From NCBI GenBank assembly GCA_964393975.1, contig CAYMVO010000003.1, positions 1 to 64,000 on the forward strand: a stretch of DNA of 64,000 bases. Direction: 5' to 3'. The notes beneath the pieces are model-generated. The model was not told the origin of the DNA and searched no databases. It was given only the letters and a program-made list of their open reading frames with translations. The position numbers and the translations under genes were made by a program. Shown one piece after another: positions 17,108 to 27,104 of the stretch; positions within the stretch are counted from its first letter, which is position 1, and every line of letters starts with the position of its first letter. The DNA comes from CALVNN01 sp964393975. GTDB lineage: Bacteria; Bacillota; Clostridia; Christensenellales; UBA1242.

Positions 17108-17998
17108 ATGGGATTATTTTCAAAATTGTTTGGCGGTCTTAAAAAGACAAAAGACGCCTTCAAGACTAAATTTGACGATTTATTTAAAAGAGAATTAGAT
17201 GATGAGTTTTACGATGAATTAGAGGAGATTTTGTATACATCTGATATAGGTGTCACTGCTACGGAGCATATTTTGGACGAGATGAAAGACCGTATCAAAA
17301 AAGCACATATAAAGACTGCAGATGAGGCGAGAGAGGTTTTACGCAAAGTGATGCTAGAGATTTTAGATACTGAAAAGCAAGAGTTTGAGTATCCGCTCGT
17401 TATTACCGTTGTAGGTGTGAATGGTGTGGGCAAGACTACCACTATCGGCAAAATGGCTAAATATTTTCAATCATTAGGTAAAAACGTCGTTTTGGTGGCG
17501 GGAGACACTTTTAGAGCGGCTGCGACCGAGCAATTAATTGAGTGGGGCAAGCGAAATAATGTGCGTGTCATATCTCAAGGCGAGGGTAGTGATCCTAGTG
17601 CGGTCGTGTTTGATGGCATAGCGCACGCAAAAGCAAAAGGTGTAGACGTGCTTATCATCGATACCGCAGGTAGACTACACAACAAGACAAATCTAATGGA
17701 AGAGTTAAAGAAGATAAATCGTATCAAAGAGCGTGAGTGGGGTGATGCTTTGACGCTCAATCTTTTGGTGCTAGATGCGACCACTGGACAAAATGCTACT
17801 GTTCAGGTCGAAGCTTTTAAAGAGGCTATCGGCATAGATGGTATAGTCCTCACAAAACTAGATGGTTCGGCTAAAGGTGGCGTGGTGCTAGCGATAGCGG
17901 AGGAAAACGAATTACCTATATATTTTGTCGGTGTTGGCGAAAAAATTGATGATTTGGAAGAGTTTGATGCGGAAACTTTTGTGAATGCTATCATTTAA
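17108..17998 (+). CDS. ftsY: Signal recognition particle receptor FtsY
   Basis: SRP receptor GTPase that docks ribosome-nascent chains at the membrane. It has 296 aa: a short N region without the long acidic A domain, then the NG domains with the P-loop GVNGVGKTTTIGKMA, G2 GDTFRAAATEQL, G3 DTAGRLHNKTNLMEELKKI, and G4 TKLDGSAKGGV. The conserved smc-ftsY order is present. The ylxM-ffh genes that often follow are replaced by a MetRS-like gene. Confidence 0.97.
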   Translation: MGLFSKLFGGLKKTKDAFKTKFDDLFKRELDDEFYDELEEILYTSDIGVTATEHILDEMKDRIKKAHIKTADEAREVLRKVMLEILDTEKQEFEYPLVITVVGVNGVGKTTTIGKMAKYFQSLGKNVVLVAGDTFRAAATEQLIEWGKRNNVRVISQGEGSDPSAVVFDGIAHAKAKGVDVLIIDTAGRLHNKTNLMEELKKINRIKEREWGDALTLNLLVLDATTGQNATVQVEAFKEAIGIDGIVLTKLDGSAKGGVVLAIAEENELPIYFVGVGEKIDDLEEFDAETFVNAII

Positions 17999-18014
17999 TA
18001 AAGAGGTGTTGTAA

Positions 18015-19979
18015 ATGAATAAAAAAGAAAGACCTATCTTTCCTAAAAGGGCAATAGTCACTTGCGGTATGCCGTATGGAAATAAAGACCTACATTTTGG
18101 TTTTGTGTTTGGTATGGCGCTTCAAGCGGATATATTTGCTAGATTTTTAAAGTGTAGGATAGGTAAAGATAATGTTATATTTGGCTCGGGTACTGATTGT
18201 TATGGTTCACCTTTGCACGAGACCTATAGAAAAAAAGTAGAAAATGAAGGGTACACGGGGACAATCGTTGATTTGGTAAAAGATTTTCATAACAAACAAG
18301 AACAATCTTTAAAATTAGCAGAACTCGGACTAGATTATTTTTACGCTTCCGCTTTTGGTGAGGCGGTGGAGGAGCATAGAGCGGTTAGTGCGGAGTTTTT
18401 TGAGAAAATGTACGAGTCGGGCAACCTCAAGAAAATGAGTACCGAGCAGTTTTTTGACGAAGAAAAAGGGTGCTTTATCAATGGTAGACAGGTCATCGGC
18501 GAGTGCCCTATTGAGGGGTGCAAGTCTACAAAAGCGTACTCTGATGAGTGCGAACTAGGACATCAATATTTGCCAAAAGAATTAAAAAATCCTATCAGTA
18601 CTCTTTCCAACACTACGCCAGTGCTTAAGAGCATAGATAATTGGTATCTTGATATGTTGGAGTATAAGGATGACATTTTAGAGATTTTGCAGTCGCAAGA
18701 AAAAGACAGAAGACACCGCAAGTTTGTTTCTAAGGAGATTAGAGAGTTTTTAAAACTACCTGAGACGTATATAATAAAAAAAGACCAGATAGAAAAGTGG
18801 GACAAGATAAAGGGCATTTTGCCACCTTTTAAAGTGATAGATGACGCTGAAAACAAACCTAGTTTTACCATACAATTTGACAGACTAGAAGATAGAGAGT
18901 TGGCGTGCAAACTCCTCAGTCAAAACGAAATCCGCTACCGCAACGGTAAGACTTTGGTACCTTTTAGAATAAGTGATAACGGTGAGTGGGGCGTACCTCT
19001 ACCTAGTAAAGATGGACTAGAGGGTAGGACTTTTTATGTGTGGCCAGAAAGCCTTTGGGCACCTATATCATTCCTTAGAACATACCTAAAAAGTCATCCA
19101 AACAAGGCGAATGATTGGCGTGATTGGTGGTGCAGTAAAGACGCTGAGGTTTATCAATTTTTAGCGGAAGACAATATGTATTTTTATGGACCACCACAAG
19201 AAGCGATATTTTTATCCACAAGAGGAGCAAACCCTAGCATAGAATATAGAGACGGCGACCTAAAGATGACAAACCTCATAGTAAATAAACATTCATTGCT
19301 TTTGGGGGTAAAGGCGAGTAGTAGTGGTGCGGTGAGGGCGCCACTTGGTAGAGAACTTTTAGAGCATTACACTTTAGAACAAATGCGTATGCACTATTTA
19401 GCTAAAAATCTTGGAGATACAAACTCAAACTTTTCACCAAAAGCGTTAAATCCTAACGCAAGACCTGAGGATGATGATCCTGCGGTCAAAGAGGGCAATT
19501 TACTGATAAATATTTATAATCGTATCTTGAGAAAGTTTAGCTATGCGTGTGTAGATTATTTTGATTCGCTTATACCTTTAGGCACAGCGAGTGAAAAGGC
19601 AAAAGTATTAGCGGAAGATGCCATTTTAAATTATGAAGATAGAATGTATACTTATAAATTTCATATCATTTATAACATACTAGATAACTTTTTGCGTAGT
19701 ATAAATAAATATTATGAAACTAATAAAAATCTTATAGAGGCAAAGGACAGTTCACCTCTTATTGACTTAGCGTATTTGATTAGGATTGCGAACACATTGC
19801 TTTATCCTATCATTCCTAGCAAGTCACAAGAGATTGCGGACTTTTTAGGACTAAATGACAAGTGGACTAGTTGGGACTACATTTTTGATGACATTGATAC
19901 ATTTGTCGGTGCTAATCACAAGATTGAAAAATTGATAGATGAAAACCCGTTTTTTAAAAAACATCCATCGCAACAATAA
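18015..19979 (+). CDS. Methionyl-tRNA synthetase-like protein with degenerate signature motifs
   Basis: The 654-aa class I synthetase-like protein is collinear with MetRS. It has a Rossmann start (IVTCGMPYGNKDLHFGF), a connective-peptide zinc knuckle (GECPIEGC then DECELGHQYL), the KMSKS-loop region and a helical anticodon-type domain (about 470-650, with NLLINIYNRILRKFSYA). The signatures are not canonical: HIGH is HFGF (27-30) and KMSKS is KASSS (433-437). A central insertion of basic/acidic sequence (about 220-330) is also present. Either it is a divergent aminoacylating enzyme or a paralogue with another role, and true metG is not in this window. It follows ftsY by 16 nt with Shine-Dalgarno AGGTG, likely in the same operon. 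Confidence 0.75.
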   Translation: MNKKERPIFPKRAIVTCGMPYGNKDLHFGFVFGMALQADIFARFLKCRIGKDNVIFGSGTDCYGSPLHETYRKKVENEGYTGTIVDLVKDFHNKQEQSLKLAELGLDYFYASAFGEAVEEHRAVSAEFFEKMYESGNLKKMSTEQFFDEEKGCFINGRQVIGECPIEGCKSTKAYSDECELGHQYLPKELKNPISTLSNTTPVLKSIDNWYLDMLEYKDDILEILQSQEKDRRHRKFVSKEIREFLKLPETYIIKKDQIEKWDKIKGILPPFKVIDDAENKPSFTIQFDRLEDRELACKLLSQNEIRYRNGKTLVPFRISDNGEWGVPLPSKDGLEGRTFYVWPESLWAPISFLRTYLKSHPNKANDWRDWWCSKDAEVYQFLAEDNMYFYGPPQEAIFLSTRGANPSIEYRDGDLKMTNLIVNKHSLLLGVKASSSGAVRAPLGRELLEHYTLEQMRMHYLAKNLGDTNSNFSPKALNPNARPEDDDPAVKEGNLLINIYNRILRKFSYACVDYFDSLIPLGTASEKAKVLAEDAILNYEDRMYTYKFHIIYNILDNFLRSINKYYETNKNLIEAKDSSPLIDLAYLIRIANTLLYPIIPSKSQEIADFLGLNDKWTSWDYIFDDIDTFVGANHKIEKLIDENPFFKKHPSQQ

Positions 19980-20024
19980 TTACTTAAATATTTTTTTAAA
20001 AATAGTGTCAATATCTAAAAAAAT

Positions 20025-20060
20025 AAAAAATTAGGTTTATAATGTAGACCTAATTTTTTT
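20025..20060. terminator. Bidirectional terminator between MetRS-like gene and PBP
   Basis: AAATTAGGTTTA pairs with TAGACCTAATTT (one G-U), with A-run and T-run flanks. It separates two convergent genes. Confidence 0.88.
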
Positions 20061-20061
20061 C

Positions 20062-22332
20062 TTAAAAATACCAGCGTGAGGTATCAGTGCTTGCGCTTGA
20101 CCTAAAAAATATGGTTGCTTTATTGCTATGCTCTTTCAAACCGCTTTTTTGTGTGATTTCTAAGTAGTATTCATATTTTGCGTTTGGCTTTATATCGGTG
20201 TCCAAGTATTCTATATATTCCGCGCTTTCGCTTTTTTCAAGTATGATAGATTGTGTGATCAATCTATTATTTACATATTCTTTTTTTATCAGTTTATAAG
20301 ACTGATGAAGTGCGGTCGTAAAACTTAATTTTACGCTTTGCTCCATTTTTGTAGCACTTAGGACGCTTTGCTCTATATTTGTAAAATTACTACTTATTTT
20401 TGTTGGTTTGTGTGCTATATCAAATAATGTGTTTAAGGTGTAACGGTTAGGTGTGTTATTGCTTGCTAGCAAGATATCACCTTTTTCAAAAGACAATCTA
20501 TCTATTTTGGTCTCAATGACTGAGTTTGGCTTTTTAAATGGCGCAGGAGTGCTCTCTTTATATAGTGCATTTAGTATAGACTTTAGTTTTATAGTAGGGG
20601 ATATTTCGTTTCTTAGACTAGTATTTAGTAGGTTTTCTTTGTCGTGGCTCATTGCATAGTACCAAACGCAACTAGTATGACTTGTGGTCTGTGCGACACA
20701 TAACATATCGGTATTTAGTGATTTATCATTGGTGCCGTTGGTACCGCTCTTTGCACGCACTTCAAAATCTAAAGCATTTAACGCCTTGCAAGTACCTTCG
20801 GTGACCGCTTTTCGCATCATTTCGCCGACTAAGTATGCGGTGGAGTCTTTCATAACGCTAGTTTGTTTAGGGTGGTGAGTGTAAATCACATTGCCTTTTT
20901 GGTCGGTTATTTTTCGTATAAAAGTTGACTTTGTAAATTTGCCACCCTTAGCAAAAGGACTATACGCATTACATAGATCGGTTATACTAACGCCGTTTGT
21001 CATAGCGCCGAGTGCTAGCGCTAGTCCGTTATCACTTTTATCAAATTGTATGCCGAGTTTACTAGCAAATGCTTTTGATTTTTCGATGCCGTTTTGCGCT
21101 AAAAGGTCTACTGCAGGCACGTTTAAAGATAGCGCAAGTGCTTTGGAGGCGGTGATTTTATCATAATACTTATCATTTATATTGTGAGGGGCATAGCCAC
21201 CAAAATCTTTTGGTCTATCATCAAGTACACTATCAAAATACAAATCACCACTTTCTATCATTGGCGCATATACAAGAATAGGCTTCAAGCAAGATGCAGG
21301 CGTCCTCTTTACGCTAGCGCCACCATACTCTAGACTCGAACAAAACCCAACTATACCGCCCGTTTCATTGTCTATCACTATGCCGTTATACATAGCGTGA
21401 CTAGTTTTTACATTGGCGGATAGAATATTTTGCGTGTTTTTATCTAAATACGTATATATTTTGTATCCACCTAAGGCAAGCGCACTTTTAGATATATTTA
21501 AGATTTCACTAGCTTCAGTAAGTGATGCGGTCAAATATTCCGTGTTTGATGAGTTTGCCCTTGATATTTTCAAATCTAGACCTATTTTTTTAGCGCTTTG
21601 ATATTTTTCTTCGGTTATTTTACCTAATTTGTACATTTGCGCTAGTACTAGATTTTTTCTATTTAGACAAGCGCTTTCGTGACTTATAGGGGAGAGATAA
21701 GTCGGTGATTTTATCACACCCGCTAACACTGCTGACTCATTTAATGTCAAGTCTTTTGCGCTCTTTCCATAATAAAATTGCGATGCACTTTCTATACCAT
21801 AGCAACCGCTACCAAAATATATAGCGTTTAAATACATCTCTAGTATTTCATCTTTTGAGTAGTTTTGTTCTAGTTTCAATGCCAAAAGCACCTCTTTTAT
21901 CTTTCGTGAGTATGTTTTTTCATTGCTTAAATGTGTGTTTTTGATGAGTTGTTGACTGATTGTAGAGGCTCCTTCTATTATGTTACCGCTTTTTATATTG
22001 TTTAGCATTGCTTTCGCCATTCTTCCTATATTTATACCATTGTGACTATAAAACTTTGAGTCCTCAATGCTAATAAATGCGTTTTTGGTGTCTTCATTCA
22101 AATCTTTTACCGTAGCATACGGATAACTAGCAAAATTCATTTCCGCGTTATTTGAGTCAAATATACTTACGGGGGTAGTCAAAGATTGCAGTTTTTCATC
22201 ATCTAATTGTAACGAACTAGATAACAAAATCAAGTAAAACGCTATAGTACATACTGACAAAACAAAAGTCAAAACTATTATTTTTAATATTTTTTTATTA
22301 TTAACTTTTTTCTCATTTTGTCGCACTTGCAT
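20062..22332 (-). CDS. Class A penicillin-binding protein (PBP1A-type transglycosylase/transpeptidase)
   Basis: Bifunctional peptidoglycan synthase of 756 aa. It has a short cytoplasmic tail and one membrane anchor (about 14-38, KIIVLTFVLSVCTIAFYLIL). The GT51 domain (about 65-235) has FISIEDSKFYSHNGI with the catalytic Glu, and EGASTISQQLIKN, RKIKEVLLAL and YLNAIYFGSGCYG. The transpeptidase domain (about 320-600) has the nucleophile motif SCLK (in TPASCLKPILVY), SLN (SLNVPAV) and KSGT. A fibronectin-like C-terminal tail follows. It is alone on the minus strand between ftsY/MetRS and mutS. Confidence 0.94.
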   Translation of the reverse strand: MQVRQNEKKVNNKKILKIIVLTFVLSVCTIAFYLILLSSSLQLDDEKLQSLTTPVSIFDSNNAEMNFASYPYATVKDLNEDTKNAFISIEDSKFYSHNGINIGRMAKAMLNNIKSGNIIEGASTISQQLIKNTHLSNEKTYSRKIKEVLLALKLEQNYSKDEILEMYLNAIYFGSGCYGIESASQFYYGKSAKDLTLNESAVLAGVIKSPTYLSPISHESACLNRKNLVLAQMYKLGKITEEKYQSAKKIGLDLKISRANSSNTEYLTASLTEASEILNISKSALALGGYKIYTYLDKNTQNILSANVKTSHAMYNGIVIDNETGGIVGFCSSLEYGGASVKRTPASCLKPILVYAPMIESGDLYFDSVLDDRPKDFGGYAPHNINDKYYDKITASKALALSLNVPAVDLLAQNGIEKSKAFASKLGIQFDKSDNGLALALGAMTNGVSITDLCNAYSPFAKGGKFTKSTFIRKITDQKGNVIYTHHPKQTSVMKDSTAYLVGEMMRKAVTEGTCKALNALDFEVRAKSGTNGTNDKSLNTDMLCVAQTTSHTSCVWYYAMSHDKENLLNTSLRNEISPTIKLKSILNALYKESTPAPFKKPNSVIETKIDRLSFEKGDILLASNNTPNRYTLNTLFDIAHKPTKISSNFTNIEQSVLSATKMEQSVKLSFTTALHQSYKLIKKEYVNNRLITQSIILEKSESAEYIEYLDTDIKPNAKYEYYLEITQKSGLKEHSNKATIFFRSSASTDTSRWYF

Positions 22333-22483
22333 ATTTTTATTTTAAACAAATCTATATTTTTTATGCGACAAAATTTTATCTTTTTTGTGCTTTTTGGTAA
22401 TGTTTTTTTGGTAAAGGTGTTTCTTTTTAAAAAAGAAAAACAAAGATTTTTAATGGCTTTAAAAGATTTTGTTTGCTTAAATG

Positions 22484-22512
22484 TTGAAATTTATCAAAAA
22501 ATTTAGTATAAT
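22484..22512 (+). promoter_or_regulatory. Promoter of mutS-mutL-miaA operon
   Basis: TTGAAA (22484-22489) and TATAAT (22507-22512), 17-nt spacer, 30 nt before the mutS start. Confidence 0.8.
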
Positions 22513-22541
22513 CATTATAACTTTTTTAAAAGGGGGAAGTT

Positions 22542-25184
22542 ATGATAAAGAGTGACCTTTCGCCGATGATGCAACACTATATGTCTCTAAAGGAGGAGTA
22601 TCAAGACTGTATCATTATGTATAGACTTGGCGATTTTTACGAGATGTTTTTTGATGATGCAAAGATTGTATCAAAGGAGTTAAATCTTGTGCTGACGGGT
22701 AGAGATTGCGGTCTTAGTGAGAGGGCTCCGATGTGTGGCGTTCCGGCGCACGCTATAGATAGTTATTTGTCAGATTTGGTGGCTAAGGGGTACAAGGTAG
22801 CGATTTGTGAACAGTTGAGCGCACCACAAAAGGGAGCAATGGTAAAGCGTGATGTCGTACGAGTGGTTACGCCAGGTACGGTCATTGAGACAGAGATTTT
22901 AGACGCTAATAAAAATAATTACATAGCGTGTATTGATTGTGAAAAGGGTGAGTGCGGACTAGCGTATCTAGATATTAGTACGGGTGCCTTTTATGCGAAG
23001 GAGTTTGTTGGGGAGTACTTAACTGAGCTCAATGATGAACTGCTTAGGATACAACCCGCTGAGGTGATATGCAATCAATACACCGTTGATATATCCGGTA
23101 GTTTAGGTGGCGTAGTTTTGGGTAGTTTGCCAAAATTTTTCAAATATTTTGATTGGGCTTTTCAAAATGAGACTGCCATAAATATGATTTTGAAACAATA
23201 CAATATAAAAGATATAAAAAGTACGGATATTTATGAGAAAAAATGCGTCATAGGTGCGTGCGGTGCCTTGCTTGAGTACATTAAAAATACTCAAAAGCGT
23301 GACTTGACACATATAAAACCTATTACGCTTTTGAGAGATGATGCGTTTATGTACTTAGACGCAAACGCTAGGCGAAATCTAGAACTCGTCACCACTATGC
23401 GTGACAACAAGAAAAAGGGCTCTCTTTTGGATGTTTTGGATGACACCAAGACAAAAATGGGAGCGAGGTATTTAAGGACGCTTATAGAGCAACCATTAAG
23501 GAGTGCTAAAGAAATCAATTTGCGTCTAGATGCGGTAGAGGAACTGATAAAAAACATTATCCAAAAAGAAGCCTTAAAGGAGACTCTTAAGGATATCATT
23601 GATATTGAGAGAGTGAGTAGCAAGCTATCTTATAATACGATTTTACCTATTGATTGCGTGAGACTAAAAAAGGCATTATCTAAGATTATGGATTTAAAAC
23701 TTATACTCACAAAGTTTAAATCACCTCTTTTAGTAGATATAAATAATAATATTGCCGATTTTAACGCTTTGATAAAGATACTAGAAGACTCATTAGATGA
23801 GAAAAAGACTATTGATGATTTGGATGACACAAACCTAACAAAGCGAGAAAAAGCTAAGCGTGTGCCACCGCTCATTATAAAGAACGGATACAATTCACAA
23901 CTAGATGAATATCGCAATATGCGTAATAATAGCTTGAGTTACATTCAAAACCTTGAGGTCGTAGAAAAACAAAAAACGGGACTAGATTTAAAAATCAGTT
24001 TTAATAACGTATACGGATATTATATAGAAATAGGTAAGGAATACGCATCAAAAGTGCCGTTTAGATATGTGAGAAAGCAAACCGTTTCAGGCAAAGATAG
24101 ATATGTGACGGAAGAACTAAGAGAACTAGAAAATAGGCTTGTAGATGCGGAAGATTTGGCTAACGAACTAGAAAAAACACTTTATGAAAACATAAAGAAG
24201 ATCTTGAGGGAAAACTTTAAAGTGTTTCTAAAGACGGCAGAGCAAGTCGCTCTTTTGGATGTGCTCGTTAGTTTTGCTAGTGTGTCAACAAAATACAATT
24301 ATTCAAAACCCGAAATCAATGATAGTCTAACCGAATTGGATATAAAAGAGGGTAGGCACCCAGTGGTCGAGTCTTTAAACCGTTCGGATAATTTTGTGCC
24401 AAACGATATATTTTTGGATGATAGGGACAATCGTATTATGATAATCACAGGTCCTAATATGGCGGGTAAAAGCACGTATATGAGGCAGACGGCTATTATA
24501 GCTCTAATGGCGCATATAGGGTGTTTTGTCCCTGCGAAATCTGCTAAGGTACCTATTTTTGATAGGATATTCACCCGAGTAGGTGCTAGTGATGACCTTG
24601 CTTTTGGTCAAAGTACTTTTATGGTGGAAATGAGTGAGGTGAGCAACATTTTAAATAATGCTACAGACAAGAGTCTAGTCATACTAGATGAGGTGGGTAG
24701 AGGGACTGCGACTTATGATGGTCTTAGTATAGCGTGGTCAATAATGGAGTATATATCTAAAAACCTCAAGTGCAAGACTCTTTTTGCGACGCATTATCAC
24801 GAACTCACAGATCTAGAAAATATGCTAGAGGGTGTGAAAAATTACCGTATTAGTGTAAAAGAATTTAATAATAACATCATATTTTTGAGAAAAATTGTGC
24901 GTGGTGGTGCAAATCGTAGTTTTGGTATAGAGGTCGCACAACTTGCTGGTTTACCTAATATTGTTATTCAAAGGGCGAAAGAAATCTTGTCGCTTTTGCA
25001 AGTAAATGAAAGGACAAATCTCAAAAATGTTTGTGAGAACGCTTTACCTCAAGAGTTTGAGAATGGGAGCAAAGAGGATAATCAAATAAAGCAGATTTTA
25101 AAGGATATTGATATAAATAATCTTACACCATTTATGGCAATGGAAGTTTTGAATAATTTGTTAGAAATTATAAATAAAAAATAG
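22542..25184 (+). CDS. mutS: DNA mismatch repair protein MutS
   Basis: Mismatch-recognition ATPase of 880 aa. The mismatch-binding domain has YRLGDFYEMFFDDA with the Phe-x-Glu type contact. The lever and clamp regions follow, then the C-terminal ATPase with Walker A (TGPNMAGKSTYMRQ), DLAFGQSTFMVEMSE, Walker B (VILDEVGRGTATYDGLSIAW) and FATHYHEL. Shine-Dalgarno is GGGGGAAG. It is first in the operon mutS-mutL-miaA-ynbB-like. Confidence 0.98.
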   Translation: MIKSDLSPMMQHYMSLKEEYQDCIIMYRLGDFYEMFFDDAKIVSKELNLVLTGRDCGLSERAPMCGVPAHAIDSYLSDLVAKGYKVAICEQLSAPQKGAMVKRDVVRVVTPGTVIETEILDANKNNYIACIDCEKGECGLAYLDISTGAFYAKEFVGEYLTELNDELLRIQPAEVICNQYTVDISGSLGGVVLGSLPKFFKYFDWAFQNETAINMILKQYNIKDIKSTDIYEKKCVIGACGALLEYIKNTQKRDLTHIKPITLLRDDAFMYLDANARRNLELVTTMRDNKKKGSLLDVLDDTKTKMGARYLRTLIEQPLRSAKEINLRLDAVEELIKNIIQKEALKETLKDIIDIERVSSKLSYNTILPIDCVRLKKALSKIMDLKLILTKFKSPLLVDINNNIADFNALIKILEDSLDEKKTIDDLDDTNLTKREKAKRVPPLIIKNGYNSQLDEYRNMRNNSLSYIQNLEVVEKQKTGLDLKISFNNVYGYYIEIGKEYASKVPFRYVRKQTVSGKDRYVTEELRELENRLVDAEDLANELEKTLYENIKKILRENFKVFLKTAEQVALLDVLVSFASVSTKYNYSKPEINDSLTELDIKEGRHPVVESLNRSDNFVPNDIFLDDRDNRIMIITGPNMAGKSTYMRQTAIIALMAHIGCFVPAKSAKVPIFDRIFTRVGASDDLAFGQSTFMVEMSEVSNILNNATDKSLVILDEVGRGTATYDGLSIAWSIMEYISKNLKCKTLFATHYHELTDLENMLEGVKNYRISVKEFNNNIIFLRKIVRGGANRSFGIEVAQLAGLPNIVIQRAKEILSLLQVNERTNLKNVCENALPQEFENGSKEDNQIKQILKDIDINNLTPFMAMEVLNNLLEIINKK

Positions 25185-25193
25185 GAGGTATTT

Positions 25194-27104
25194 ATGGGTA
25201 AAATAAATTTGCTAGATAGTTCAGTGTATAATCATATTTCCGCGGGCGAAGTGGTGACAAACCCTTCTGCCGTCGTAAAGGAACTAGTGGAAAATAGTAT
25301 CGACGCTGGCGCCGATAAGATTACCATAGAGGTTGAGGGCGGTGGAATAACTAAAATTCGTGTAATAGATAATGGCTCAGGTATGGAAAAAGATGATGTG
25401 AAAAAAGCGTTTTTGTCTCATGCGACTAGCAAAATTAGTAATATTGATGATATTTTTCATATTTCTACGCTTGGCTTTAGAGGCGAAGCGCTCGCTAGTA
25501 TTGGTGCTGTTAGTAAGGCAAATATTGTGACCAAAACGCGCGATACTGATACAGGTGTTTCTTTGTCTGTAGAGGGTGGGGTGTTTGGAGATGTTACGGA
25601 ATGTGCGAGCACCGATGGTACTTCTGTGACGGTTACTAATTTATTTTACAATACACCTGCGAGGTTAAAGTTTTTGAAAGCTACTAGGTTTGAACAGAGT
25701 GATATAAATAAGGTCGTTTCTAGATTTATACTAGGACATCCACAAATAAGTTTTACATATTTAGTAGACGGTGAATTGTTTTATCAATCATCTAGCGGTA
25801 CTTTGTTCGATGCTATATATTCGGTTTATGGTGCTGAGTTTTTGCAGGAAATGTTTAGTATGGATATTAAAGAGAACGGCATTCATTTGAGCGGGTATAT
25901 ATGTACACCCTTAGGTACAAAAAATAGTAATAGTTGGCAAAATACTTTTGTAAATGGTCGCTGGGTGGAGTCTAAAAGTATAAGTACTGCTTGCTTTAAC
26001 GCTTATAGTAATTATGTTATGAAAAATAAATATCCATCTTACATATTAAATATAGAAATTGATCCTCGTGATGTTGATATAAACGTGTCTCCGCAAAAGA
26101 CCGAGGCAAAGTTTGTGCGTGATGTCGATGTGTTAAATTTGACGTATAAGGGCGTGGCGCTTGCTTTGGCAAAGCACGAGAAAGAACAAGAAGAAAAAGA
26201 AAACGTTGAAAGATTGGGTGCTACACCGACTATTGATAAGGACGAAAAGGTCGTTATAAATGCAAATAGTTTCAATCCAAATTTGTTTGAGTGCGATAAA
26301 CCAAGTGAAAAGCCGATAAGTGTAACGGTAGAGGAGCAACCTGAAAGTCATTTAAATGATACAACAGTTCAAATCTTTGAGGGATATAACGAGGTTAAAA
26401 AGGTAGAAGATATAAAGCCTGTATCAAAAATTGTCTTTAACTCACCATCAAGCGTAATGAGTGAGGTTATGAAAATGGAGGCGGATAAAATCCATAAAAC
26501 ACTTAGTCAAAGTACATTTTTAGAGGAGGATGAACCTTTTAAAATAGTTGGTGTCGCATTTACTACGTATATAATAGTTGAGTCGGGCGAGCAATTGTAT
26601 TTTATTGACCAACACGCCGCTCATGAGAGGGTGCTTTATGATAAGTTTGTGGCGGAGGTAAAGTCGGGTGACGTACATTCGCAACCGCTACTGATTCCGT
26701 TTACGTTAAATACAAGTTATGCTGAAAGTGAATTTTTAGAAAAATACAAGAGTGAATTGTCATCTATGGGGTTTGAAATTGATGTGTTTGGAAATAATGC
26801 TTATAAGATATCCGCTGTTCCAGAGATTTTGAGTGATTTAGATCTAAATATCTTTTTTAGAGATATATTTAGTGAATTGAATTATCTTACAAATCAAAAT
26901 GAATTGATTAAAGACAAAATAGCGACCAAAGCGTGTAGGAGCGCTATCAAAGCGGGTGATAAAATAGGTGATGATGAGATTGCGTTGTTGATAAAAATGG
27001 TAAATAGTAGCGATAGTCCTTTGCAATGCCCACACGGCAGACCTTTTGTCGTGAAAGTCACCAAGACAGAACTAGAAAAGTGGTTTAAAAGGATAGTATG
27101 TTAG
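25194..27104 (+). CDS. mutL: DNA mismatch repair endonuclease MutL
   Basis: MutL of 636 aa with an N-terminal GHKL ATPase (ELVENSIDAGAD, VIDNGSGM, THGFRGEAL-type GFRGEALASIGAV), a linker rich in Val/Glu (about 330-450) and a C-terminal dimerisation/endonuclease domain. The metal-site motif is present as FIDQHAAHERVLYD; the last acidic residue is Asp instead of the usual Glu. KACRSAIKAGD and QCPHGRPFV are also present. It therefore belongs to the nicking MutL class of bacteria lacking MutH. It begins nine bases after mutS and overlaps the start of miaA. Confidence 0.97.
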   Translation: MGKINLLDSSVYNHISAGEVVTNPSAVVKELVENSIDAGADKITIEVEGGGITKIRVIDNGSGMEKDDVKKAFLSHATSKISNIDDIFHISTLGFRGEALASIGAVSKANIVTKTRDTDTGVSLSVEGGVFGDVTECASTDGTSVTVTNLFYNTPARLKFLKATRFEQSDINKVVSRFILGHPQISFTYLVDGELFYQSSSGTLFDAIYSVYGAEFLQEMFSMDIKENGIHLSGYICTPLGTKNSNSWQNTFVNGRWVESKSISTACFNAYSNYVMKNKYPSYILNIEIDPRDVDINVSPQKTEAKFVRDVDVLNLTYKGVALALAKHEKEQEEKENVERLGATPTIDKDEKVVINANSFNPNLFECDKPSEKPISVTVEEQPESHLNDTTVQIFEGYNEVKKVEDIKPVSKIVFNSPSSVMSEVMKMEADKIHKTLSQSTFLEEDEPFKIVGVAFTTYIIVESGEQLYFIDQHAAHERVLYDKFVAEVKSGDVHSQPLLIPFTLNTSYAESEFLEKYKSELSSMGFEIDVFGNNAYKISAVPEILSDLDLNIFFRDIFSELNYLTNQNELIKDKIATKACRSAIKAGDKIGDDEIALLIKMVNSSDSPLQCPHGRPFVVKVTKTELEKWFKRIVC

